This document shows positions 57,452 through 64,000 of a DNA stretch of 64,000 nt, piece after piece. The translations under genes were made by a program, and so were the position numbers. Under the pieces are notes generated by a model. It had not been told where the DNA came from. It saw nothing but the letters and a program-made list of their open reading frames with translations, and made no database searches. Source of the stretch: Candidatus Zhuqueibacterota bacterium. Its GTDB lineage: Bacteria; Zhuqueibacterota; Zhuqueibacteria; Zhuqueibacterales; Zhuqueibacteraceae. The stretch covers positions 1-64,000 of the forward strand of contig QEVD01000003.1 of the NCBI GenBank assembly GCA_003576975.1, given 5' to 3'. Position 1 is the first letter of the stretch. Each line of letters opens with the position of its first letter.

Positions 57452-59128
57452 CTATTTTTCTATCTCATTGAGAGAACTATCACTTACCTCCATTATTCTT
57501 TCCAATTTCCAGAGCATCAGGCCGGGCACTAGCTCATGCCTGGACTTGATGGGCGCCGCCGGAGCGGCAGACATTCTCAGACCATACCGGGAAATGATTT
57601 CTTGATCATCGAATTCATAGATCATGTTGGACAATAAGTATATTGGCCCCTTGTGCTGTTTCAAAAGCGCTGACATTTCTGCTTGAAACTTGTTGTCATC
57701 GCCTGGTTCGGTAAAGTAGGTGTTGACCCGTACGAACCGGAGGGCCGGGGGAAAAAACGGAATCAGATAAGACCAGGCTTTTTTCTGGGTGATGAGAACA
57801 ATGGTATTTTCCGGGTGCTCAATTTCCGGCAAATCGATTTCAAAGAATCGTGATTTCCACGAAAGCCGTTCCCAATGCGAGTATTCTACACTTGCGATTA
57901 TGCCCGTAAAAACCAATGCCAGCAGCATTATTTGAAGCTTGTGAGAACGAATTAAGCGCGTGATCAATATGGCAATGATCACCGGCGCCAACAGTTCAAG
58001 CGGTATGAGAAAGCGATAGAGAGAAAATCTCAGTTGCCAAATGAGGTATGAGCTTATAAAGAATATGATTAGGAAAACCGAAAGGCGCGCAAAGCCCGTA
58101 TCGTGTTCCGTATTGGGCTGAACTTGTCTCACGCTGCCACTGCCACTGCCGCTGCGCTTTCGGTATATCTTTAGCAATGCCGTCCCTAACAGCAAAATGT
58201 AAATAACCGCCCAGCGGGCATCGCGAAATGGAATTTCCAGAGCATTTGTGTCGGTAATCGCAAAATAGAAGGGATAGAAAAGCCCTTGCACCCAATCATC
58301 CGGAAAATACTTGTTCATGGTATAATTGGTGGCGGAAATATAGGGTGATTGAAAGATGCGATTATAAAATGGAAACAGCGGATTGCCAAACAGGTTCCAC
58401 ATTTTGAACATCCATGCGCCCGCCGACAGAAGAACGCCGCTCACCATGCCAAGACCCCACCAACCACCCACGACCAACCTCTCGCGCCAGCTCGTTGCCT
58501 GAAACGGCAGCGCAATAAGGAATCCGAGCCCAAACGTGAGTACCGTCAACTTAAATCCTATTCCCATCCCCATGACTAGTCCCGAGAGCAACACATAGCA
58601 GATTTTGCGATGCGCCGGCGTTGCGGCGCTCTCCCTTCCTGCTTTGATGATCAAGAGCAGAGATGAAAGCACAAAAATGCTGACTAGATTGTCGTTGGTT
58701 GCAGTGCCCAACACAGGTAGAAAGCCCCCGCCATAAACACCGACGCCCGCGCTGAACAGGGCGAAAATCAATTTTTTGCCGGCGCCGATTTGCGTAAAAG
58801 CGCTATCACAGAACCACAGGGCCAACAGGAATATCAACCAAAAGTTTAAACCGTGAATGCCGCCCATGATGAATCCCGCAACGACAGGAGGCGTGAATTC
58901 AATCAAATAATAATAAGGTAGATCGGGCAGAGGATTGAGAAACGTTTGCAATCCGGCTGGCAGATAGTCATAGCCGAGACGGTTGTGCAGAAAAGCATGG
59001 GCGTTGTAATAGTGATAATTACGGATATCCCAAATGTTATCCTTGCCGAAATAAACCGACAATAACCCAAAAAACAGAAAGCTTTGCAGCAAGATTATTG
59101 TGATCGTCGATTTTTGCACTTGTTCCAT
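57452..59128 (-). CDS. polytopic membrane protein, GT-C glycosyltransferase-like
   Basis: 558 residues with about 11 hydrophobic helices. The first loop after helix 1 has KDNIWDIRNYHYYNAHAFLHNRLGYDYLPAG, an arrangement with Asp and aromatic residues that in GT-C enzymes binds the polyprenyl-phosphate sugar. Later: GLVMGMGIGFKLTVLTFGLGFLIALP and WQLRFSLYRFLIPLELLAPVIIAILI. The tail after the last helix is a soluble domain of about 120 residues. The start at 59128 has no strong ribosome site. It is last in a minus-strand group with a GT2 enzyme and a methyltransferase; together they suggest lipid-carrier sugar transfer to envelope glycans. It converges with the GT39-like gene. Confidence 0.7.
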   Translation of the reverse strand: MEQVQKSTITIILLQSFLFFGLLSVYFGKDNIWDIRNYHYYNAHAFLHNRLGYDYLPAGLQTFLNPLPDLPYYYLIEFTPPVVAGFIMGGIHGLNFWLIFLLALWFCDSAFTQIGAGKKLIFALFSAGVGVYGGGFLPVLGTATNDNLVSIFVLSSLLLIIKAGRESAATPAHRKICYVLLSGLVMGMGIGFKLTVLTFGLGFLIALPFQATSWRERLVVGGWWGLGMVSGVLLSAGAWMFKMWNLFGNPLFPFYNRIFQSPYISATNYTMNKYFPDDWVQGLFYPFYFAITDTNALEIPFRDARWAVIYILLLGTALLKIYRKRSGSGSGSVRQVQPNTEHDTGFARLSVFLIIFFISSYLIWQLRFSLYRFLIPLELLAPVIIAILITRLIRSHKLQIMLLALVFTGIIASVEYSHWERLSWKSRFFEIDLPEIEHPENTIVLITQKKAWSYLIPFFPPALRFVRVNTYFTEPGDDNKFQAEMSALLKQHKGPIYLLSNMIYEFDDQEIISRYGLRMSAAPAAPIKSRHELVPGLMLWKLERIMEVSDSSLNEIEK

Positions 59129-59500
59129 GAGAAGGAAACTTATTGGTTATCACCTTAATTTTGCACCGGATTTAGTCGGGCACGCAATCGGCTCGGTTTT
59201 GAGCGCATTACGAGTCATCCAAGTGGTTGGGCATTAAATTTTTGCCTCAAGATGAAATGAAAAACTCCGCTAGGAGTGAAATGTTTATAGTAATGGACGC
59301 AAACAGTTTTCGACAACTCCGGAGGAGTGGTATGCTCTTTTCATCGAACGATAAAGTTGTAAAATCAAGCCCATACACCATTTCACTCCTTCGGAGTTTT
59401 GAAGGATAGTGGGGCGGATTTCACTATAAATATTCCACCGCTTCGCGGTTTGTTTAAGACGATTGTCGATTCTTTCTTGTCATATCTCAGCATGCAAAAT
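59129..59500. repeat. gap filled with ACTCC/GGAGT hairpin repeats
   Basis: Three copies of a short hairpin element: 59264-59277 (ACTCC-GCTA-GGAGT then GAAATGTTTATAG), 59316-59328 (ACTCC-GGA-GGAGT), and 59385-59397 (ACTCC-TTC-GGAGT), the last in the opposite orientation with CATTTC on its other side. A related hairpin ACCGC-TTC-GCGGT is at 59437-59449. No gene was seen. Confidence 0.75.
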
Positions 59501-60256
59501 TCAGGTAGTAAGAGGTGAATCTGTAGAATTCTGGGGTAAGGAGGCCAACGCTGGCAACGATGGCCGTAGCCGGCTCCGCACCACCAGCCCCCATCTTAAT
59601 AGAGCTACCAACGCGCGCACACCATCCCGCCAGGTTATTTTTTTACCCTCGGCGTAATCGCGACCCGTGTACGTAATCGGGATTTCATAAACGCGATAAC
59701 CGTAGCGGAAAAGCTTGACCGTCACTTCGACTTCGAAATCGAAGGTGTATGATTGAATATCAAGTGCCTTGAAAACATCCGCACGGATAACTTTGAAGCC
59801 CGTTTCCATGTCGGTGAGAATGCCGGAGGTGATGGCATTCGCCAGGAACGTGAGAAACTTGTTTCCGAGATAATGCCAAAACAGAAAAACGCGATGCGGG
59901 CCCAGAAACCGCGAGCCGTAAACCGCATCCGCCCAGCCCTGTTCAATCAACTTAAGCGCTTGCGGATAATCTTCCGGATGATATTCTAAATCCGCGTCTT
60001 GAATCACGATGACGTCGCCGGTCACCGCTGCCAGCGCGGTTTTGATGGCCTGGCCCTTGCCTTGATTGCGTTGATGGAACAAGCACAACAGCGAGGCTTT
60101 GCCGTCAAGTTGCGCGAGTATCTCGCGCGTGCCGTCGGTGGACCCGTCATCTACCACAATCACTTGCTTCGCACAGGGCACATTCAGCACGCGGCTGATG
60201 ATTTCTCGGATGGTTTGTTGTTCGTTATAGACCGGAATAATGACGGATAGGGTCAA
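59501..60256 (-). CDS. family 2 glycosyltransferase (polyprenyl-phosphate sugar synthase type)
   Basis: Transfers a sugar from a nucleotide donor, probably to a polyprenyl phosphate (as DPM1-type enzymes do), on the cytoplasmic side. GT-A motifs: LSVIIPVYNEQQTIREII, VIVVDDGSTDGTREIL, NQGKGQAIKTAL, DVIVIQDADLEYHPEDYP (DxD-like), and DMETGFKVIRADVF, which is typical of this subgroup. YTFDFEVEVTVKLFRYGYRVYEIPITYTGR follows. The length of 251 aa, without the C-terminal membrane helices seen in some relatives. It could charge the lipid carrier used by the GT-C enzyme encoded next. Confidence 0.92.
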   Translation of the reverse strand: MTLSVIIPVYNEQQTIREIISRVLNVPCAKQVIVVDDGSTDGTREILAQLDGKASLLCLFHQRNQGKGQAIKTALAAVTGDVIVIQDADLEYHPEDYPQALKLIEQGWADAVYGSRFLGPHRVFLFWHYLGNKFLTFLANAITSGILTDMETGFKVIRADVFKALDIQSYTFDFEVEVTVKLFRYGYRVYEIPITYTGRDYAEGKKITWRDGVRALVALLRWGLVVRSRLRPSLPALASLPQNSTDSPLTT

Positions 60257-60355
60257 TCAAATCTCCTCGTTCAAATAATTGAGCCACGGATGGACACGGC
60301 TAAAGTTAAAATAGAAAACCCGTGCCAATCAGTGGCTAAGCTTTGTCATGGCGCT

Positions 60356-61075
60356 TTAGCGTTGCGCCACGATCAACAGTGACTGGCCAAACGGCCGCCA
60401 TAACCAGGGCTCAACACGCCGCAGCACGGGTACAATATAGCGATCGAACGCGAGCGTTGAAAGCGGCGGCAATGATTTATTGTGAGCAAAGCGGCCGTGC
60501 AGCCACCAGCCGAAGAAACCCGGCAGATTCCAATATTCACAGGATATGATTTTGAAACCGGCTTTGCGAAAAAGCGCAATTGCCGTTTTGCGCTGATACC
60601 GGCGATAGTGCCCAAACGAGACATCCATGCTGCCAAAAATACATTGCAAGGCCGGTACCCAGTGTGCTGCAAAGCCGCCGGGTTTGAGCACACGCGACAT
60701 GGCTGCAACCACTTCAAATTCCATCGCATCCGGAATATGCTCCAGAACATTGGAGGACACCACGGCATCAAACGATTGCCGGTATGCGTTTTGTGCGGCA
60801 AGCTCTTGTATGGCAATGTGGGATACCGAAAGCCGTGGGCTGGCTGGCACACGCTGGCGATGCTGTTCGAGGAGCCGGGCATCAATGTCAATCGCCATTA
60901 CGTTGCGATTTTCTTCCAGAAAAAACGGCGTCAACACGCCAATGCCGGCCCCCAGCTCGAGCACGCGCGCGCCGAGGTAAGGCCGCATGAGATCGTAAAT
61001 CCAGCGATTGTAATGAACTGCTTCTGAAGTGATTTCCAGAGAGTAGTCGGTTTGTGATGTCGCGTTGCTTGTCAT
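60356..61075 (-). CDS. class I SAM-dependent methyltransferase
   Basis: AdoMet-binding motif I VLELGAGIGVLTPFF (residues about 40-54), motif II VMAIDIDARLLEQH, and motif IV SFDAVVSSNVLEHIPD, followed by VLKPGGFAAHWVPA. The C-terminal half has an aromatic-rich region (FGHYRRYQRKTAIALFRKAGFKIISCEYWN, FFGWWLHGRFAH) seen in methyltransferases near glycan genes. ATG 61075 is my choice (239 aa); the frame is open to 61171, and neither start has a good ribosome site. First of the three-gene minus-strand group with GT2 and GT-C genes. The methyl acceptor is unknown. Confidence 0.85.
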   Translation of the reverse strand: MTSNATSQTDYSLEITSEAVHYNRWIYDLMRPYLGARVLELGAGIGVLTPFFLEENRNVMAIDIDARLLEQHRQRVPASPRLSVSHIAIQELAAQNAYRQSFDAVVSSNVLEHIPDAMEFEVVAAMSRVLKPGGFAAHWVPALQCIFGSMDVSFGHYRRYQRKTAIALFRKAGFKIISCEYWNLPGFFGWWLHGRFAHNKSLPPLSTLAFDRYIVPVLRRVEPWLWRPFGQSLLIVAQR

Positions 61076-61320
61076 CAGTAACGTAAATTCTAAGTGTGAT
61101 TCATGCTCCAATTTTGCGTTGGCCGGGCTTTTTATCTCGTTATGCTTGCATAGCCTTGTATGAAACATCAAGCAATGAGCCGATCATTGAGCCGTGAAAT
61201 TATGTCACCACTTCGTGGTTTCATGAAGAAAAAATGCCAAATGACTATAGTCATGTCATCCCTTCGGGATTTTCCGAACCGAATTTACTGCACCAACTTT
61301 TTGGAATTGCACCCAAGCGC

Positions 61321-61495
61321 CGAGTACGTCACAGGATTCCTGCTGAATGACAAGGCCATATGACGGTTCTCCAAGCGTTGTCATCCCGCAGGGAACTTGT
61401 GAAGTATTTACGGAATGCTCCGAGTACGTCACAGGATTCCTTTAAATGACATGATAAAGATGTATGCCTTACCGGATTCCTGCGGAATGACAAGA
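61321..61495. repeat. cluster of four dispersed hairpin repeats (family GTCATTCCGCAGGAAT)
   Basis: Copies: 61321-61355 (minus; CACAGGATTCCTGCTGAATG), 61380-61413 (plus; GTCATCCCGCAGGGAACTTG then TGAAGTATTTACGG), 61421-61451 (minus) and 61469-61495 (minus; ACCGGATTCCTGCGGAATGA). The two minus copies at 61321 and 61421 share the same 20 bases CGAGTACGTCACAGGATTCC. Same family as the copies near 50.4-50.55 kb. Confidence 0.8.
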
Positions 61496-62106
61496 CGAGG
61501 AGGTGTGCCTTACCGGCATCCCGAACAAGACGACTTGTTGAATTTGCGCATCGTCGCATAAAATACCTCTGCTAGCCTATCCTTGCGGAGAAACATGGTT
61601 GTTTCGTATTGCATGGAATGTTAGCTGTTCCGCGCAATTTTTTTTGTTCCTCCCAACCCTCACCAAACCGTAATGCGGAGTACACGATTTGTAATCGCGC
61701 TGCTAAAAAATCTCGCAGCGCTGCGAAAGAATTTTGCAGTTTGCTGCGCCGGTGCGGCAACGGCACCGCTGGAGGTCTGTAATTATGAAAAGGCGTTTGC
61801 GCTAATTGCTTGATATTGCAAGAGAGTTTCCGGATAAGCTCCTCAAGCTGCGGTAAAATGCACGAACTGGTATGGAATTTGTCGAATCAAAAAGCATTCA
61901 TGGTGACGGCGTCTTTGTTCCTCCATGTCAAGGACGGGTTATCATCTCGCCATCTCGCCCACATGGCATTCAGATGAATCTCAAAGGACTTGAGTCGCAT
62001 ACAACGGATGGTGTGCATCGTTGTGGGTAACATGTGTTGAGCGTGAAGCATGACCTTTGCAGTGCTGGCGGTACGTTGTTAGGCATGCTTCCCGCTTTTC
62101 ATTTTA

Positions 62107-62157
62107 AAACGCTCATCTAGGGATTGATGAAGGGATTCTCAGATGAGCGTTTTTCTT
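62107..62157 (+). terminator. strong terminator-like hairpin with no gene upstream
   Basis: Perfect 12-bp stem AAACGCTCATCT (62107-62118) with 62141-62152, a 22-base loop, then TTCTTTTTT. The nearest upstream plus-strand gene is more than 4 kb away, so it may end a small RNA made from the preceding gap or be a leader attenuator of the pilin-like genes. Confidence 0.7.
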
Positions 62158-62289
62158 TTTTGGGCGGGAGCAGGCGGGCAAAAAATCTGCAAATCGCCGG
62201 ACAAGGGCATACTATTACTCACGCGGTTCGAACCTTGACGCGACAAGCTCGTCAAGCATCGTGACGGTGTAACCAACAGCAGCAATGTT

Positions 62290-62661
62290 ATGGCGCAACA
62301 ACAGTTGATGCTCCTTGTTTCAGCGGCTCTGGTGGTCGCGGCGGCGCTCGTAACTGGGATGAATCGATTCACCGAGCAGGCGGAGTCTGCCGAGAAGGAT
62401 CAAATCCTGCTTACCGTCGTCAACCTCGCCACCCGCGCGCAGGCGTGGTATCACACGCCGGCCGTGCTCGGCGGCGGCGGGCGGTCATTCGATGATTTTT
62501 CGTTTGAGAAGATTCATTTCAAGCCCCATGACGGGCTCGGCACCGTGACGCTGACCAATCGCATGCCGCACAGCTTGCGCGTCACCGGCGCCGTTCATAC
62601 GGATACCGATTGGAGCATCGTCGTCGAAGTCTACCCGGACTCTTTCGACGTTTCACACTGA
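62290..62661 (+). CDS. small pilin-like protein, paralogue 1
   Basis: 123 aa starting MAQQQLMLLVSAALVVAAALVTGM: a short polar start and one long hydrophobic helix, followed by a small exported-looking domain with ATRAQAWYHTPAVLGGGGRSFDDF, the pattern shared with the next two proteins. It resembles a type IV pilin-like subunit (N-terminal helix for assembly, C-terminal head), but lacks the usual FTLxE motif. The family is unnamed to me. The head is the most diverged of the three. The start ATG 62290 has no clear ribosome site. It follows the terminator-like hairpin by 130 bases. Confidence 0.75.
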   Translation: MAQQQLMLLVSAALVVAAALVTGMNRFTEQAESAEKDQILLTVVNLATRAQAWYHTPAVLGGGGRSFDDFSFEKIHFKPHDGLGTVTLTNRMPHSLRVTGAVHTDTDWSIVVEVYPDSFDVSH

Positions 62662-62844
62662 ACCCATATCAAATGAAGGAGGCTAATGCCGGGGAGTGAT
62701 GCTAGTTTGCCACCTCATGCAAGTTGCAGATACATCGGTAAACCGGCAGGCAAATTTGTTGTGTAACGAGTGATCAAGATTTTGTTCAACCATCAGTCAA
62801 TTCTTTCAAGTATTCACCCATTTATTTAACAGGAGCACTGCACC

Positions 62845-63240
62845 ATGGGTCAGCAGCAACTTTTATTGCTTATTCTCGCGGCCGTTATCGTCGGCGTCGC
62901 GATCACCTTGGGCATCAACATGTTCGCCCAAAACTCGGCGCAAGCCAACCAAGAAGCTGTTATGCAAGACGTTTTGACCATTGCCTCGCGCGCACAAGCG
63001 TGGTATCGCCGTCCGGTGCAAATGGGCGGTGGTGGACGCAGCTATGCGAATATGACGCTTGCCAACCTCAATTTCCCGCAAACAAATGCGAACGGCACGT
63101 ACGCCTTGTCCGGTGGTAATGCAACGACTGTACAAATTGAGGGCACAGGCGTTGAGGACGGCAACGGTGATGGCAACGAATTGGAAGTCGTAGCTCTCAT
63201 CACGCCCGATAGCGTGAGAACGATGACTATTACGCCATAA
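62845..63240 (+). CDS. small pilin-like protein, paralogue 2
   Basis: 131 aa: MGQQQLLLLILAAVIVGVAITLGINMF (hydrophobic helix), then a conserved IASRAQAWYRRPVQMGGGGRSYANM, a Gly/Asn/Thr-rich beta segment (ANGTYALSGGNATTVQIEGTGVEDGNGDG) and a last strand VVALITPDSVRTMTITP. AGGAG lies about 10 bases before ATG 62845. The N-terminus, Gly-Gln-Gln-Gln then hydrophobic, recalls pilin-like signal peptides cut after Gly. Similar 'MGQQQLLLL' proteins occur in FCB genomes as I recall, with no assigned function. Confidence 0.82.
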   Translation: MGQQQLLLLILAAVIVGVAITLGINMFAQNSAQANQEAVMQDVLTIASRAQAWYRRPVQMGGGGRSYANMTLANLNFPQTNANGTYALSGGNATTVQIEGTGVEDGNGDGNELEVVALITPDSVRTMTITP

Positions 63241-63254
63241 CTAGCTGTATGCTA

Positions 63255-63288
63255 AGGGACAGGCAAATTTGCTGAACAGCCTGTCCCT
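63255..63288 (+). terminator. hairpin after pilin-like paralogue 2
   Basis: Perfect 10-bp stem AGGGACAGGC / GCCTGTCCCT, 14-base loop. The T-run after it is poor (GGCTTTCAG), so it may be a weak terminator or an mRNA-stabilising stem. A close relative lies after paralogue 3. Confidence 0.55.
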
Positions 63289-63379
63289 GGCTTTCAGATC
63301 GATCAGATGTTTGTTTGACAATATCAGGATGAATCTCGCTGTCAGGGAGAATGCCAACCCTTAACCGGAGCATTTCATT

Positions 63380-63781
63380 TTGGGACAGCAACAGCTCTTG
63401 CTGCTTGTTCTTGCCGCTGTGATCGTGGGCGCCGCCATTTTGTTGGGAATCAGTTTGTTTGGACAGGGCGCGGCGCAAGCCAACCAGGAAGCGGTTGTGC
63501 ATGATATTATGAACATTGCTTCGCGCGCACAAACCTGGTATCGCCGGCCCGTGGCCATGGGCGGAGGTGGAAGAAACTTTGCCGGTCTCAATGGCAATCT
63601 TACTCCGATCAATTGGCCGGCCAGCAATACAAATGGTAGCTATAGCATCTCAGGCGGAAACGCAACCACCGCAACAATCACAGGAAATGGTTTTGAAGAC
63701 GGTAATGACGACGGAACGCCATTGCAAGTGGTGGCTATCATTACCCCGGACAGTATCACGAGCTTGACGGTTACACCTTAG
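63380..63781 (+). CDS. small pilin-like protein, paralogue 3
   Basis: 133 aa, very close to paralogue 2: MGQQQLLLLVLAAVIVGAAILLGISLF, IASRAQTWYRRPVAMGGGGRNFAGL, NGSYSISGGNATTATITGNGFEDGNDDG and VVAIITPDSITSLTVTP. The start codon is TTG at 63380 with CGGAG 9 bases upstream; no in-frame ATG would keep the conserved N-terminus. Recent tandem duplication from paralogue 2 is likely, including the downstream hairpin. Location is probably the cell envelope or surface. Confidence 0.82.
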   Translation: MGQQQLLLLVLAAVIVGAAILLGISLFGQGAAQANQEAVVHDIMNIASRAQTWYRRPVAMGGGGRNFAGLNGNLTPINWPASNTNGSYSISGGNATTATITGNGFEDGNDDGTPLQVVAIITPDSITSLTVTP

Positions 63782-63792
63782 GCCGAACACAA

Positions 63793-63828
63793 AAGGGACA
63801 GGTTGCCACGACAGACAGCTTGTCCCTT
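63793..63828 (+). terminator. hairpin after pilin-like paralogue 3
   Basis: AAGGGACA pairs with TGTCCCTT, with GTTTA following. It shares the AAGGGACAGG arm with the hairpin after paralogue 2, so it was probably copied together with the gene. The remaining bases to 64000 hold another small hairpin (CGGCCC/GGGCCG near 63940) and no gene that I can see. Confidence 0.55.
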
Positions 63829-64000
63829 GTTTATGTAGCGCCCGCCCGAACTACTATCGCCCGGGCGGTTGTTCTCGACAAAGTCTGAATGGCAGCTTAA
63901 AAGCAATAGCGGTCACTTAAAATTTCGTTCGTAGTCCCGGCCCCTTGTGGGCCGATGCTAACGCAAATAATTTCAATCTTCCTGCAGTGCCCCACGAGGG

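Larger units (their letters stand above)
61076..62289. other. 1.2-kb region without protein genes
   Basis: No credible coding sequence was seen on either strand. The left third carries dispersed hairpin repeats (listed separately) and TTCG-capped hairpins at 61207-61219 (ACCACTTCGTGGT) and 61258-61270 (ATCCCTTCGGGAT). The middle (61560-62100) shows nothing I recognise, yet ends in a very strong terminator at 62107-62157. Confidence 0.6.

Noticed and set aside
62845-63240. Archaeal class III signal peptide in the pilin-like proteins
   Set aside because: The Gly-Gln start is suggestive, but all other genes are bacterial and the following residues do not match the archaeal motif closely; I keep only 'pilin-like'.

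Overview
The window is one continuous stretch of bacterial chromosome, moderately GC-rich. It carries a complete rRNA operon and a mix of housekeeping, envelope and accessory genes. A very large secreted protein ends in a 'YPNPFNPET...' / 'G(V/I)YFYRL' module, which is the C-terminal sorting and FlgD-like domain common in the FCB group (Bacteroidetes, Calditrichaeota, KSB1, Zixibacteria, Latescibacteria and relatives). Three further traits fit an uncultured FCB lineage: short proteins starting 'MGQQQLLLL', several Ser/Thr kinases with PEGA domains, and outer-membrane barrels with TPR tails. KSB1 is my best guess, but that is inference; a 16S search would settle it.

Layout. 1-5 kb: citrate synthase (cut by the window edge), a CDP-alcohol phosphatidyltransferase-like membrane protein, a lipoprotein amidohydrolase and a small PH-like protein. 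5.2-10.6 kb: rRNA operon in the order 16S - tRNA-Ile - tRNA-Ala - 23S - 5S, with a recognisable promoter, two boxA-like elements, processing stems and an intrinsic terminator. 10.8-19.7 kb: a PEGA Ser/Thr kinase, then a roughly 2,150-residue modular secreted protein broken by a frameshift. 19.85-27.2 kb: a type I restriction-modification operon in the order hsdR - hsdS - hsdM, invaded by a REP-associated tyrosine transposase (RAYT) and its palindromes. 27.2-32.7 kb: a CHAD/CYTH pair, a GIY-YIG protein, a lone response regulator and two unknown genes. 32.8-45.9 kb: envelope genes (flippase, glycosyltransferase, GDPD, M23 peptidase, rhomboid), aroB, an unknown gene, and three tandem barrel-TPR paralogues. 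46.2-50.4 kb: a sugar-type ABC importer operon with a Ser/Thr kinase between the two permease genes. 50.7-57.4 kb: an unknown membrane-anchored protein, argB, a GAF/sigma-54 activator that overlaps a kinase gene, a tiny membrane protein and a large GT39-like membrane protein. 57.4-61.1 kb, minus strand: membrane glycosyltransferase, GT2 and methyltransferase. 61.1-62.3 kb: a gene-free stretch with dispersed hairpin repeats. 62.3-64 kb: three tandem pilin-like small proteins.

The most striking system is the RAYT/REP invasion of the type I RM operon. Palindromes with GTAGGGGCG...CGCCCCTAC ends occur in six places within 3.6 kb and nowhere else that I saw in the window. One set of four is read in frame inside the RAYT gene itself. 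One perfect 28-bp copy is read in frame inside hsdM. Two clusters supply the stop codon of hsdS or of its truncated copy. The 3' ends of both hsdR and hsdS are duplicated on the far side of REP-bearing segments. This suggests that REP movement or REP-mediated recombination has been copying flanking gene ends, and the operon still looks readable throughout.
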